In this document: piece by piece, positions 11,014 through 22,725 of the stretch
Position numbering within the stretch: the stretch's first letter is position 1
Layout: each line of letters starts with the position of its first letter
From: Serratia proteamaculans
Lineage (GTDB): Bacteria; Pseudomonadota; Gammaproteobacteria; Enterobacterales; Enterobacteriaceae
DNA: 64,000 nt
NCBI RefSeq assembly: GCF_013337185.1
Contig: NZ_SWDE01000003.1
Span: 1 to 64,000 of the forward strand
Direction of reading: 5' to 3'
Notes under the pieces: model-generated
The model's input: the letters and a program-made list of their open reading frames with translations, nothing else
Told to the model about the DNA's origin: nothing
Database searches by the model: none
Made by a program: the position numbers and the translations under genes

Positions 11014-11034
11014 GTCTTTGAGGACTTTTTGGGT

Positions 11035-12351
11035 ATGAAGAGTGTAAAAATCAGTCTTGCCTGGCAAATTATGATGGCATTGGCGTTGGGCATTATTGTT
11101 GGGGCGGTGCTCCATAATCAAACTGAATCACGAGAGTGGTTAGTCAGTAATATTCTAAGCCCGGCCGGTGATATATTTATCCGCCTGATTAAGATGATTG
11201 TGGTGCCGATCGTTATTTCTACGCTGGTGGTGGGTATTGCCGGGGTCGGGGATGCGAAAAAGTTAGGCCGGCTCGGGTTGAAAACCATTATTTACTTCGA
11301 GGTGATCACCACTATCGCTATCGTGGTGGGTCTGACGTTGGCCAATGTTTTTCAACCCGGTCATGGCATCGACATGTCGACGCTGACTGCGGTGGATATC
11401 TCGCAGTATGAAAAAACCACCGAGCAGGTGCAAAGTGGCTCGCACAGCCTGGTTGCCACCATTCTGTCGTTGATCCCGTCAAATATCTTCGCCTCGATGG
11501 CGAAAGGCGACATGCTGCCGATTATCTTCTTCTCGGTGCTGTTTGGCCTGGGTCTGTCGTCACTGCCAAAAGAAACCAAAGAGCCATTGCTGAAGGTGTT
11601 TAAAGCGGTTTCCGAAAGCATGTTTAAAGTTACGCATATGATTATGCGTTATGCGCCGATTGGGGTGTTTGGTCTGATTGCAGTGACGGTGGCCAACTTT
11701 GGCTTCGCCTCGTTGTTACCCCTGGCCAAACTGGTACTGCTGGTGTACTTCGCGATTGTCTTCTTTGCATTGGTGGTACTGGGGGCGGTCGCCCGTTTCT
11801 GTAACCTGCGTATCTGGACGCTGATCCGTATCCTGAAGGATGAACTGATCCTGGCCTTTTCCACCGCCAGTTCGGAAACGGTGTTGCCGCGTATCATTGA
11901 AAAGATGGAGGCTTACGGCGCGCCGAAGGCGATCACCAGCTTTGTGGTACCGACCGGTTACTCCTTCAATCTGGACGGTTCAACGCTGTATCAGAGCATT
12001 GCCGCCATCTTTATTGCACAGCTGTATGGGATTGAGCTGTCTCTGGGCCAGGAGATTGTGCTGGTGGTGACGCTGATGCTTACCTCCAAGGGGATTGCCG
12101 GCGTGCCGGGGGTTTCCTTTGTGGTGCTGTTGGCGACGTTGGGAAGCGTGGGGATCCCGTTAGAGGGTCTGGCGTTTATCGCCGGCGTAGATCGAATTCT
12201 GGATATGGCGCGGACCGCACTCAACGTGGTGGGCAATGCGCTGGCGGTGCTGGTGGTAGCAAAATGGGAACACCAGTTCGACAGTAAAAAGGCGTTGGCC
12301 TTCGAGAAAGAATTCTTCTCCGGTAAGGCCAGGCAGATAACAGACTCTTAA
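11035..12351 (+). CDS. gltP: Proton/glutamate-aspartate symporter GltP
   Basis: 438 residues from the ATG at 11035; E. coli GltP has 437. The frame is open upstream but the extra residues do not resemble the family, and GAGGA precedes this ATG. DAACS-family transporter: SLAWQI near the N-terminus, several hydrophobic helices, then the substrate-binding half with STASSETVLPR, the GYSFNLDGST motif and SKGIAGVPG. It imports glutamate and aspartate with protons. Single gene, ended by a strong terminator; a CRP site lies upstream. Confidence 0.96.
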   Translation: MKSVKISLAWQIMMALALGIIVGAVLHNQTESREWLVSNILSPAGDIFIRLIKMIVVPIVISTLVVGIAGVGDAKKLGRLGLKTIIYFEVITTIAIVVGLTLANVFQPGHGIDMSTLTAVDISQYEKTTEQVQSGSHSLVATILSLIPSNIFASMAKGDMLPIIFFSVLFGLGLSSLPKETKEPLLKVFKAVSESMFKVTHMIMRYAPIGVFGLIAVTVANFGFASLLPLAKLVLLVYFAIVFFALVVLGAVARFCNLRIWTLIRILKDELILAFSTASSETVLPRIIEKMEAYGAPKAITSFVVPTGYSFNLDGSTLYQSIAAIFIAQLYGIELSLGQEIVLVVTLMLTSKGIAGVPGVSFVVLLATLGSVGIPLEGLAFIAGVDRILDMARTALNVVGNALAVLVVAKWEHQFDSKKALAFEKEFFSGKARQITDS

Positions 12352-12371
12352 TCGCTTTTGGGCGAGATCGA

Positions 12372-12412
12372 GATGATAAAAAACCCGTTATCAGACGGGT
12401 TTTTTTATCATC
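12372..12412. terminator. Bidirectional terminator between gltP and actS
   Basis: AACCCGT...ACGGGTT stem flanked by A-run and T-run, extended by GATGAT/ATCATC. It lies between the convergent gltP and actS ends and works in both directions by symmetry. Confidence 0.9.
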
Positions 12413-12422
12413 TACCTCAGGA

Positions 12423-13172
12423 TCAGCAGGAAGGTGCAGAACCCTGAGCCGGCAGGAAGCGCAGCGGATCCAATGCGGTGGCACGATAACGGATCTGGAA
12501 GTGCAGCATCACCTTGTCGGTACCTGTGCTGCCCATGGTGGCAATTTTCTGTCCGGCTTTCACTTCCTGGGCATTGCGAACCAACAGGGTATTGTTGTGG
12601 GCATAGGCACTGATGTACTCATCATTGTGTTTGATCATAATCAGATTGCCATAACCCCGCAGTTGGTTACCGACATACACCACCCGTCCTTTGGCTGCGG
12701 CAAATACTGGTTGCCCGCGGTTACCGGCGATATCGATGCCTTTATTGCCCCCGTCGGCCGTCGAATACTTGCTGATAATGTTGCCCTGGGTTGGCCAGCG
12801 CCAGCATTTGATACTGCTGCGGATCGGCGGTGCAACGGCTGCAATCTGGCTGGTTGACTGTGTTTTGCGGGTCTTGCCTTTCTTTGCCGTCGCGTTATTT
12901 AACGCCAGCTTTTGGCCAATCTCGAGGTTGTAGGGTTTGGGGATTTTATTGCGCCGCGCCAACTCGCTGACTTCACTGTTGGTGATCCAGGCAATATAGA
13001 ACAGAGTATCGCCACGTTTGACGGTATAGGTGTTGCCGTTATAGCTGCCTCTGGCCAACCGATCATAATCACGGTCATAGCTGTTCGATTTCTTTCCGGA
13101 GCCGCACCCCAGTAATCCCAAACTGATTACGCACACGGCAATCAGCCGCCATACAGCGAATGTGCTTCCCAT
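12423..13172 (-). CDS. actS: Amidase activator lipoprotein ActS (YgeR), degenerate LytM factor
   Basis: 249 residues from ATG 13172; a TTG at 13178 has better ribosome-site spacing and cannot be excluded. A lipoprotein signal ends in LLGC. A LysM domain ([13 protein letters not shown]) and a C-terminal M23/LytM domain follow. The metal-binding motifs are degenerate: NKGID replaces HxGxD and MLH replaces HxH, so it should not hydrolyse peptidoglycan. The E. coli homologue YgeR/ActS (251 aa, very similar C-terminus) activates cell-wall amidases in the periplasm. AmiB, a possible partner, is encoded at 51153-52955. Monocistronic by context. Confidence 0.9.
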   Translation of the reverse strand: MGSTFAVWRLIAVCVISLGLLGCGSGKKSNSYDRDYDRLARGSYNGNTYTVKRGDTLFYIAWITNSEVSELARRNKIPKPYNLEIGQKLALNNATAKKGKTRKTQSTSQIAAVAPPIRSSIKCWRWPTQGNIISKYSTADGGNKGIDIAGNRGQPVFAAAKGRVVYVGNQLRGYGNLIMIKHNDEYISAYAHNNTLLVRNAQEVKAGQKIATMGSTGTDKVMLHFQIRYRATALDPLRFLPAQGSAPSC

Positions 13173-13337
13173 ACTCAAATATCGTCCTTAAACGTCGTCG
13201 CGCTCTATTGTGATCTGCCTATAGTAACATCAACGGTCAGGTGGTCAAAAACGCCGCCATGGACTAAATTCTGCCGGGCTAAAGCAGCAGGTTTTGCCGT
13301 TCGGCTCAATAATGTTCATGGATTGGGAACAGCTAAT

Positions 13338-14084
13338 ATGCAAGAAACCTTAACGCTCTCCGGTTATCTGGTACTGGCAGCCACGCTATTAGTGGCTTAT
13401 GTGATCTTCGGCATCGCCGGTTTTGGTTCTGCGTTAGTCGCCAGTCCGATAATGGCGCTTTATATGCCGGTGGCAAAAATCGTCCCGTTGCTGGCCCTGC
13501 TGGATATGTGCGCGGCTATTGTTAACGTCAGTCGCGACGGGCGGAACGCTCAATGGCCTGAATTAAGAAGGCTGGTCCCATTGATGATTATCGGCAGCCT
13601 GTTGGGGGCGGCGATCCTGCTGAAGACTCGACCCGAAATTCTGTTGCTGGCGCTGGGGATTTTTGTAGTGTTCTACGCGCTCTATTCACTCAGTGGTTTA
13701 AAGCCCGCTCGGCAATTTTCACCCAGGGCGGCGGTGCCTTTTGGTTTGGTTGGGGGGATATTCAGCGCACTATTTGGCAGCGGCGGCTTTATTTATGCCA
13801 TCTATCTCAGCGGCCGGATCGAGAAAAAAGAAGCTTTCCGCATCACCCAAACCACGTTGATTGGCATGAGTACCCTGACTCGGGTGGTCATTTTTGCTGT
13901 GGCTGGTGTTTATCTGGACGTTGATTTATTACTGTTGGCGCTAGCGCTGGTGCCGGGCATGCTGGTGGGGATTACGTTGGGCCGTTACTTCACGCTGAAA
14001 ATGTCGCGTGAGCAATTCCTCAAGCTCATCAATGTGATCTTGTTGGCTTCTGGCGCTATGTTGATTGTTAAGTACTTTAGTTGA
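13338..14084 (+). CDS. TSUP (TauE/SafE) family membrane permease
   Basis: 248 residues from ATG 13338, preceded by GGGAA; an in-frame TTG 15 nt upstream is the alternative. Seven or eight hydrophobic segments. The family-typical paired half motifs are visible: FGIAGFGSALVASPIM near the N-terminus and FGLVGGIFSALFGSGG in the middle. Members export or import sulfite, sulfoacetate or other small organosulfur anions; the substrate cannot be assigned. It is the last gene before the pyrrolnitrin island and its composition resembles the chromosome. Confidence 0.85.
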   Translation: MQETLTLSGYLVLAATLLVAYVIFGIAGFGSALVASPIMALYMPVAKIVPLLALLDMCAAIVNVSRDGRNAQWPELRRLVPLMIIGSLLGAAILLKTRPEILLLALGIFVVFYALYSLSGLKPARQFSPRAAVPFGLVGGIFSALFGSGGFIYAIYLSGRIEKKEAFRITQTTLIGMSTLTRVVIFAVAGVYLDVDLLLLALALVPGMLVGITLGRYFTLKMSREQFLKLINVILLASGAMLIVKYFS

Positions 14085-17521
<3,437 letters not shown>

Positions 17522-17565
17522 CGCGTACGGCCATCTGTTCCATCTCATTAAGGAGATTTGCCCTC

Positions 17566-19269
17566 ATGACTCAGAACAGCCCAGCGAACGGGCGCGATAA
17601 CAACCACTTCGACGTGATCATCCTCGGCTCGGGCATGTCCGGCACCCAGATGGGGGCTATCCTGGCCAAACAGCAGTTTCGCGTGCTGATCATCGAGGAG
17701 TCGTCGCACCCGCGGTTCACCATCGGCGAATCGTCGATTCCCGAGACGTCTCTAATGAACCGTATCATCGCCGATCGCTACGGCATTCCGGAGCTCGACC
17801 ACATTACGTCGTTCTACTCGACGCAGCGTTACGTCTCGTCGAGCACGGGCATTAAGCGCAACTTCGGCTTCGTGTTCCACAAACCCGGCCAGGAGCACGA
17901 CCCGAAGGAGTTCACACAGTGCGTCATCCCCGAGTTGCCCTGGGGACCGGAGAGCCATTATTACCGGCAAGACGTCGACGCCTACCTGTTGCAAGCCGCC
18001 ATTAAATACGGCTGCACGGTCCACCAGAAGACTAAAGTGACCGAATACCACGCCGATAAAGACGGCGTCGCGGTGACCACCGCCGAGGGCGAACGGTTCA
18101 CCGGGCGGTACATGATCGACTGTGGGGGCCCGCGCGCGCCGCTCGCGACCAAGTTCAATCTCCGCGAAGAGCCGTGTCGCTTCAAGACGCACTCGCGCAG
18201 CCTCTACACGCACATGCTCGGGGTCAAGCCGTTCGACGATATTTTCAAGGTCAAGGGGCAGCGCTGGCGCTGGCACGAGGGGACCTTGCACCACATGTTC
18301 GAGGGCGGCTGGCTCTGGGTGATCCCGTTCAACAACCACCCACGGTCGACCAACAACCTGGTGAGCGTCGGCCTGCAGCTTGATCCGCGTGTCTACCCGA
18401 AAACGGACATCTCCGCGCAGCAAGAGTTCGACGAGTTCCTCGCGCGGTTCCCGAGCATCGGGGCGCAATTCCGCGACGCTATGCCGGTGCGTGACTGGGT
18501 CAAGACCGACCGCCTGCAGTTCTCGTCGACCACCTGCATCGGCGATCGCTACTGCCTGATGCTGCACGCGAACGGGTTTATCGATCCGCTCTTCTCCCGG
18601 GGGCTCGAGAACACTGCGGTGACCATCCACGCGCTCGCGGCGCGCCTCATCAAGGCGCTGCGCGACGATGACTTTTCCCCTGATCGCTTCGAGTACATCG
18701 AACGCCTGCAGCAAAAGCTTTTGGACCACAACGACGACTTCGTCAGCTGCTGCTACACGGCGTTCACCGACTTCCGCTTGTGGGACGCGTTCCACAGGCT
18801 GTGGGCAGTCGGCACGATCCTCGGGCAGTTCCGGCTCGTGCAAGCCCACGCGAGGTTCCGTGCTTCGCGCGACGAGGGTGACCTCGATCATCTCGACAAC
18901 GACCCCCCGTACCTCGGGTACCTGTGCGCAGACATGGAGGGGTACTACCAGTTGTTCAACGACGCCAAAGCCGAGATCGAGGCGGTAAGCGCCGGGCTCA
19001 AACCGACCGGGGAGGCCGCGGCGCGGATCCACGCCCTCATCGACGAACGAGACTTCGCCAAGCAGATGTTCGGTTTCGGGTACTGCATCACCGGGGACAA
19101 GCCGCAGCTCAACAACTCGAAGTACAGTCTACTGCCGGCGATGAAGCTGATGCACTGGACACAAACCAGCGCGCCGGCAGAGGTGAAAAAGTACTTCGAC
19201 TACAACCCGATGTTCGCGCTGCTCAAGGCGTACATTACGACCCGTATCAGCTTGACTCGTAAGAAGTAA
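17566..19269 (+). CDS. prnC: Monodechloroaminopyrrolnitrin 3-halogenase PrnC
   Basis: 567 residues from ATG 17566, the family length. The open frame extends upstream into prnB, but AAGGAG sits 10 nt before this ATG. Flavin-dependent halogenase with the FAD motif GSGMSG near residue 20 and the GESSIPE motif typical of this branch. It chlorinates the pyrrole ring at position 3 to give aminopyrrolnitrin. It acts on a free substrate and belongs to a different halogenase subgroup from PrnA. It lies 44 bp after prnB and 21 bp before prnD, in the same operon. Confidence 0.97.
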   Translation: MTQNSPANGRDNNHFDVIILGSGMSGTQMGAILAKQQFRVLIIEESSHPRFTIGESSIPETSLMNRIIADRYGIPELDHITSFYSTQRYVSSSTGIKRNFGFVFHKPGQEHDPKEFTQCVIPELPWGPESHYYRQDVDAYLLQAAIKYGCTVHQKTKVTEYHADKDGVAVTTAEGERFTGRYMIDCGGPRAPLATKFNLREEPCRFKTHSRSLYTHMLGVKPFDDIFKVKGQRWRWHEGTLHHMFEGGWLWVIPFNNHPRSTNNLVSVGLQLDPRVYPKTDISAQQEFDEFLARFPSIGAQFRDAMPVRDWVKTDRLQFSSTTCIGDRYCLMLHANGFIDPLFSRGLENTAVTIHALAARLIKALRDDDFSPDRFEYIERLQQKLLDHNDDFVSCCYTAFTDFRLWDAFHRLWAVGTILGQFRLVQAHARFRASRDEGDLDHLDNDPPYLGYLCADMEGYYQLFNDAKAEIEAVSAGLKPTGEAAARIHALIDERDFAKQMFGFGYCITGDKPQLNNSKYSLLPAMKLMHWTQTSAPAEVKKYFDYNPMFALLKAYITTRISLTRKK

Positions 19270-19290
19270 TCGGCCGTCGAGGACACAAAA

Positions 19291-20385
19291 ATGATGAGCG
19301 ACATTCAATGGGTTCAAACGAGCGTCGAGGAGCATCCTTCGAGGCTGTACGACGCGACCACGAGCGTGGCCGCGAGTTGGTACGTCGCGATGCGTTCGGA
19401 CGACCTCAAGGATAAGCCGACGGAGTTGATGCTCTTCGGCCGTCCGTGCGTGGCGTGGCGTGGCGCGACGGGGCAGGCCGTGGTGATGGATCGCCACTGC
19501 TCGCACCTCGGCGCGAACCTGGCCGACGGGCAGGTCAAGGACGGGTGCATCCAGTGCCCGTTTCATCACTGGCGGTACGACGAGCAGGGCCAGTGCGTTC
19601 ATATCCCCGGTCACAACCAGACGGTGCGCCGGCTGGAGCCCGTGCCGCGCTCGGTGCGCCAGCCGACGTGGGTCACCGCCGAGCGATACGGCTACGTGTG
19701 GGTCTGGTACGGCTCCTCAGAGCCGCTGCACCCGCTGCCCGAAATCGCCGCAGCCGACGTCGACAACGGCGACTTTATGCACCTGCACTTCGCATTCGAT
19801 ACGACGACGGCTGTCTTGCGGATCGTAGAGAACTTCTACGACGCGCAACACGCGTCCCCCGTGCACGAGCTCCCGATCTCGGCCTTCGAACTCAAGCTGT
19901 TCGATGATTGGCACCCGTGGCCGGAGGTTGAGTCTCTGGCACAGGCGGGCGCGTGGTTCGGTGCCGGGATCGACTTCACCGTGGACCGGTATTTCGGGGC
20001 CTCCGGCATGCTGGCACGTGTGCTCGGCCTGAATATGTCGCAGATGAACCTGCACTTCGATGGCTACCCCGGCGGGTGCGTCATGACCGTCTCCCTGGAC
20101 GGAGACTTCAAATACAAGCTGCTCCAGTGTGTGACGCCGGTGAGCGACGGCAAGAATGTCATGCACATGCTCATCTCGATCAAGAAGGTGGGGGGCGTCT
20201 TGCGCCGCGCGACCGACTACGTGCTGTTCGGGCTGCAGACCCGACAGGCGGCAAAGTTCGACGTTAAAATCTGGAACGGGATGAAGCCGGACGGCGGCGG
20301 CGCGTACAGCAAGTACGATAAGCTCGTGCTCAAGTACCGTGCGTTCTACCGGGGCTGGGTCGACCGCGTTGCGAGTGAGCGGTGA
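19291..20385 (+). CDS. prnD: Aminopyrrolnitrin oxygenase PrnD (Rieske)
   Basis: 364 residues from the first of two adjacent ATGs; the second (19294) gives 363, matching the Pseudomonas protein. GAGGA lies 7 nt before the first. Rieske non-heme iron oxygenase that oxidises the arylamine of aminopyrrolnitrin to the nitro group. Counted from the second ATG, Cys69, His71, Cys88 and His91 bind the [2Fe-2S] cluster, and His186 and His191 after ENFYD bind the mononuclear iron; an Asp near 323 (DVKIW) is the expected third ligand. A separate reductase is needed and is not encoded nearby. Confidence 0.97.
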   Translation: MMSDIQWVQTSVEEHPSRLYDATTSVAASWYVAMRSDDLKDKPTELMLFGRPCVAWRGATGQAVVMDRHCSHLGANLADGQVKDGCIQCPFHHWRYDEQGQCVHIPGHNQTVRRLEPVPRSVRQPTWVTAERYGYVWVWYGSSEPLHPLPEIAAADVDNGDFMHLHFAFDTTTAVLRIVENFYDAQHASPVHELPISAFELKLFDDWHPWPEVESLAQAGAWFGAGIDFTVDRYFGASGMLARVLGLNMSQMNLHFDGYPGGCVMTVSLDGDFKYKLLQCVTPVSDGKNVMHMLISIKKVGGVLRRATDYVLFGLQTRQAAKFDVKIWNGMKPDGGGAYSKYDKLVLKYRAFYRGWVDRVASER

Positions 20386-20419
20386 TGCGTAAGTCGGTGC
20401 CGCTTTTTCCGAGGCATTC

Positions 20420-21664
20420 GTGACTGTCTGGCTGTTGCAACTGGTGCTGGTGATCGCGCTCTGCAACGTCTGCGGCCGCATTGCCGAACGGCTCGGCCAG
20501 TGCGCGGTCGTCGGCGAGATCGCAGCCGGTTTGCTGTTGGGTCCTTCGCTGTTGGGCGTGATCGCACCGAATTTTTACGATGGGTTGTTCGGCCCACACA
20601 GGCTGTCGGCGATGGGGCAAGTCGGTGAAGTCGGCCTGATACTGCTGATGTTTCAGGTGGGTCTGCATATGGAGTTGGGCGAGACGCTGCGCGACAGGCG
20701 TTGGCATATGCCCGTCGCGATCGCCGTGGGTGGGCTCGTCGTACCGGCCGCGATCGGCATGATCGTCGCCACTGTCTCGAAAGACATGCTCGCCAGCGAT
20801 GCGCCGGCGCTGCCCTATATACTCTTCTGCGGTGTCGCGCTTGCGATATCAGCGGTACCGGTGATGGCGCGCATCGTCGACGACCTGGGGCTCAACGCCA
20901 TGGTGGGCGCACGGCACGCCATGTCTGCCGCGATGCTGACGGATGCGCTCGGATGGATACTGCTTGCAACTATTGCTTCGCTATCGAGCGGGCCTGGTTG
21001 GGCATTTGCGCGCATGCTCGTCAGCCTGCTCGCGTATCTGGTGTTGTGCGCGTTCCTGGTGCGCTTCGTGGTTCGACCGATGCTTGTGCGGCTCGCATCG
21101 ACTGCGCATGCGGCGCGCGACCGCTTGGCCGTGTTGTTATGTTTCGTCATGGCGTCGGCACTCGCGACGTCGCTCATCGGATTTCATAGCGCATTTGGCG
21201 CACTTGCGGCGGCGCTGTTCGTGCGGCGCGTGCCCGGTATTGCAAATGAGTGGCGGGAGAACGTCGAAGGTTTTGTCAGGCTGGTGCTGATGCCGGTGTT
21301 TTTCGCGTATGCGGGGCTGCATGCGTCAATAGGCACGATCGACGACGCGGCATCGTGGATGTGGTTCGGCGTATTCCTCGCGGGCGGATTCATCGGCAAG
21401 TTCGGCGGCAGTTATCTGGGCGCGCGTGCCACCGGGCTTGAGCCACGCGATGCGATGTTGGTGAGCTCGCTGATGAATACGCGCGGCTTGATGGAGCTCA
21501 TCGTCCTGTCAATCGGTCTGCAGATGCAGATCCTTCCGCCAAAGGTCTATACGATCCTCGTGGTGTTCGCGCTGGTGACGACGGCGCTGACCGTACCGCT
21601 GGTTCGATTCACGCTGCGTGTGCAATTGCGCGCGACGCCGGCAATCCCGGACGCCGATAAGTGA
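20420..21664 (+). CDS. CPA2-type cation/proton antiporter linked to the prn operon
   Basis: 414 residues from a GTG 34 bp after prnD. Integral membrane protein with about 12 hydrophobic segments; the conserved core motif ALAISAVPVMARIVDDLGL resembles the TAFPVLARIL region of Kef/NhaA-like CPA2 antiporters. It lacks the C-terminal RCK/TrkA-N domain of KefB/C. Same strand and same GC-rich composition as prnABCD, so it probably arrived with them and may be cotranscribed. It could serve pH or ion homeostasis, or tolerance to the antibiotic; that role is inference. It ends 13 bp before the tRNA-derived repeat. Confidence 0.85.
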   Translation: MTVWLLQLVLVIALCNVCGRIAERLGQCAVVGEIAAGLLLGPSLLGVIAPNFYDGLFGPHRLSAMGQVGEVGLILLMFQVGLHMELGETLRDRRWHMPVAIAVGGLVVPAAIGMIVATVSKDMLASDAPALPYILFCGVALAISAVPVMARIVDDLGLNAMVGARHAMSAAMLTDALGWILLATIASLSSGPGWAFARMLVSLLAYLVLCAFLVRFVVRPMLVRLASTAHAARDRLAVLLCFVMASALATSLIGFHSAFGALAAALFVRRVPGIANEWRENVEGFVRLVLMPVFFAYAGLHASIGTIDDAASWMWFGVFLAGGFIGKFGGSYLGARATGLEPRDAMLVSSLMNTRGLMELIVLSIGLQMQILPPKVYTILVVFALVTTALTVPLVRFTLRVQLRATPAIPDADK

Positions 21665-21677
21665 CGCGCATCTGGCA

Positions 21678-21733
21678 GAAAGCAAAAAACCCGCCATAGG
21701 CGGGTTCTTCTAAATAGGGTGCCCGGACTCGGA
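21678..21733. repeat. Direct repeat copy 1: tRNA-Phe 3' end plus terminator (att-like)
   Basis: 56 bp identical, apart from one base (21717), to 21836-21891. It carries the last 17 nt of tRNA-Phe and the downstream terminator hairpin, but no tRNA body. This is the usual footprint of integration into a tRNA 3' end. Read on the plus strand, the hairpin may also stop antiporter transcription. Confidence 0.85.
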
Positions 21734-21743
21734 CAACCGGCGT

Positions 21744-21827
21744 TTACGCCGAGTTGAACAACGCTTTAGCGTTGGCCCGCAGGGTGAGGTCTTTGGCCGA
21801 ATAATCGAACCTGTTCGATGAAGAGTC
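21744..21827 (-). pseudogene. 27-codon C-terminal gene remnant between the two repeats
   Basis: A frame bounded upstream by TAG reads RFDYSAKDLTLRANAKALF and ends NSA-stop. The sequence is protein-like, and the end resembles C-termini of amidohydrolase-family enzymes (L-x-x-N-A-x-x-L-F). No start codon or ribosome site is present. It is most likely the 3' end of a gene deleted when a former integrated element decayed. The family assignment is tentative. Confidence 0.35.
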
Positions 21828-21835
21828 CTATCCCT

Positions 21836-21891
21836 GAAAGCAAAAAACCCGCCATAGGCGGGTTCTTCTAAATATGGTGCCCGGACTCGGA
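21836..21891. repeat. Direct repeat copy 2: overlaps the intact tRNA-Phe
   Basis: The partner of 21678-21733, spaced 102 bp away. It spans the 3' 17 nt of the functional tRNA-Phe gene and its terminator. Only one mismatch separates the copies; it changes the first base of the CCA-encoding triplet in copy 1. Confidence 0.85.
21842..21864 (-). terminator. tRNA-Phe terminator
   Basis: ACCCGCC-ata-GGCGGGT stem, followed in the minus direction by six T residues, 10 bp after the tRNA 3' end. Confidence 0.85.
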
Positions 21892-21950
21892 ATCGAACCA
21901 AGGACACGGGGATTTTCAATCCCCTGCTCTACCGACTGAGCTATCCGGGC
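21875..21950 (-). tRNA. pheU: tRNA-Phe (anticodon GAA)
   Basis: 76 nt with encoded CCA. The acceptor GCCCGGA pairs with TCCGGGC, the D-loop is normal, the anticodon loop is TTGAAAA with GAA, and the T-arm contains GGTTCGATTCC. Its place beside yjdC-dsbD-cutA matches E. coli pheU, a recurrent site for genomic islands. Confidence 0.97.
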
Positions 21951-22079
21951 AACGCGCAGCATTAAACCGTATTGGCCGAAGGCAGTCAACGGCTTTATGA
22001 ATGAAATTAGGTAAAACGCGTCTGGTTGCTGGCTTTTCGGTCAAAGGGCGCAAAAATTGCGCCGGGTTGGCCTAAATTC

Positions 22080-22102
22080 TGCGACGGCGCTATACCGTCG
22101 CA
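22080..22102 (-). terminator. Hairpin after yjdC
   Basis: TGCGACGG and CCGTCGCA arms with a 7-nt loop sit just past the yjdC stop. The T-tract on the minus side is weak, so termination is possible but uncertain. Confidence 0.4.
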
Positions 22103-22109
22103 CACTGAA

Positions 22110-22685
22110 TTAGCTTAATGCCCCGTTTCTGCGGCACTGAGCTACCTGCAAGATGTCTTCTGCCAGCCGCTTGGCCACGGAAACGTCCTGTAGCTGACGT
22201 TTTACCAGCAGTTTGCTCAGGCAACCCTCCTGAATCAGCTCCATCTGTTGTGCCACCATATCGGCGTCGTCGGCATCCATTTCACGCAGTAAATCGCGCG
22301 TCAGATCCAGTGACGTCAGCTTCTGTTGCTCAGCCAGTTGGTGGATCGGGTGATCCACTTCAGGAAAGAAGCTGCAGGCAGCGATAAACAAACAGCCGGG
22401 ATAGCGGTCGTGTTTGACGTATTCTTCCAAAACGTCATAGCGCGCCAGCAGCTTTTGTTGCGGGCTCAGGTTTTCGTCCAGCAGCAACTGGCGACGCCAG
22501 GTGTCAATTTGCTGACCATGATAGCGCAGGCAGTCATACAGCAGCGCTTCACGATCCGGCCAGAACCGTTTCAGGTCGCCCGGCTGTACATCGAGTTTCT
22601 CCGCCAGCATTTCCAATGTGGTGGTCGCCAGGCCCTGTTGTTCCAACAGCCCCAGTGCCGTATCAAGGACGTGTTCACGTTGCAC
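22110..22685 (-). CDS. yjdC: TetR/AcrR-family regulator YjdC
   Basis: 191 residues from a GTG at 22685, matching E. coli YjdC (191 aa). A TTG 15 nt upstream is in frame, but GGAGGA lies 7 nt before the GTG. The N-terminal helix-turn-helix is around residues 5-50 ([14 protein letters not shown]); the remainder is the ligand-binding helical domain, with the conserved [15 protein letters not shown] segment. The ligand and targets are unknown. It lies 40 bp after dsbD in the likely cutA-dsbD-yjdC operon. Confidence 0.93.
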   Translation of the reverse strand: MQREHVLDTALGLLEQQGLATTTLEMLAEKLDVQPGDLKRFWPDREALLYDCLRYHGQQIDTWRRQLLLDENLSPQQKLLARYDVLEEYVKHDRYPGCLFIAACSFFPEVDHPIHQLAEQQKLTSLDLTRDLLREMDADDADMVAQQMELIQEGCLSKLLVKRQLQDVSVAKRLAEDILQVAQCRRNGALS

Positions 22686-22725
22686 TTGTGCTTCCTCCAA
22701 ATTCGGTTCCGATCCTCAGTGTTAT

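Larger units (their letters stand above)
10245..11034. other. 790-bp acs/gltP divergent intergenic region
   Basis: AT-rich and without a supported gene. It must hold the acs and gltP promoters. Visible elements are a consensus CRP site (10757-10772) and a 10-bp-arm inverted repeat just before gltP (10978-11013). No nrf remnant or tRNA is seen. Confidence 0.6.
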
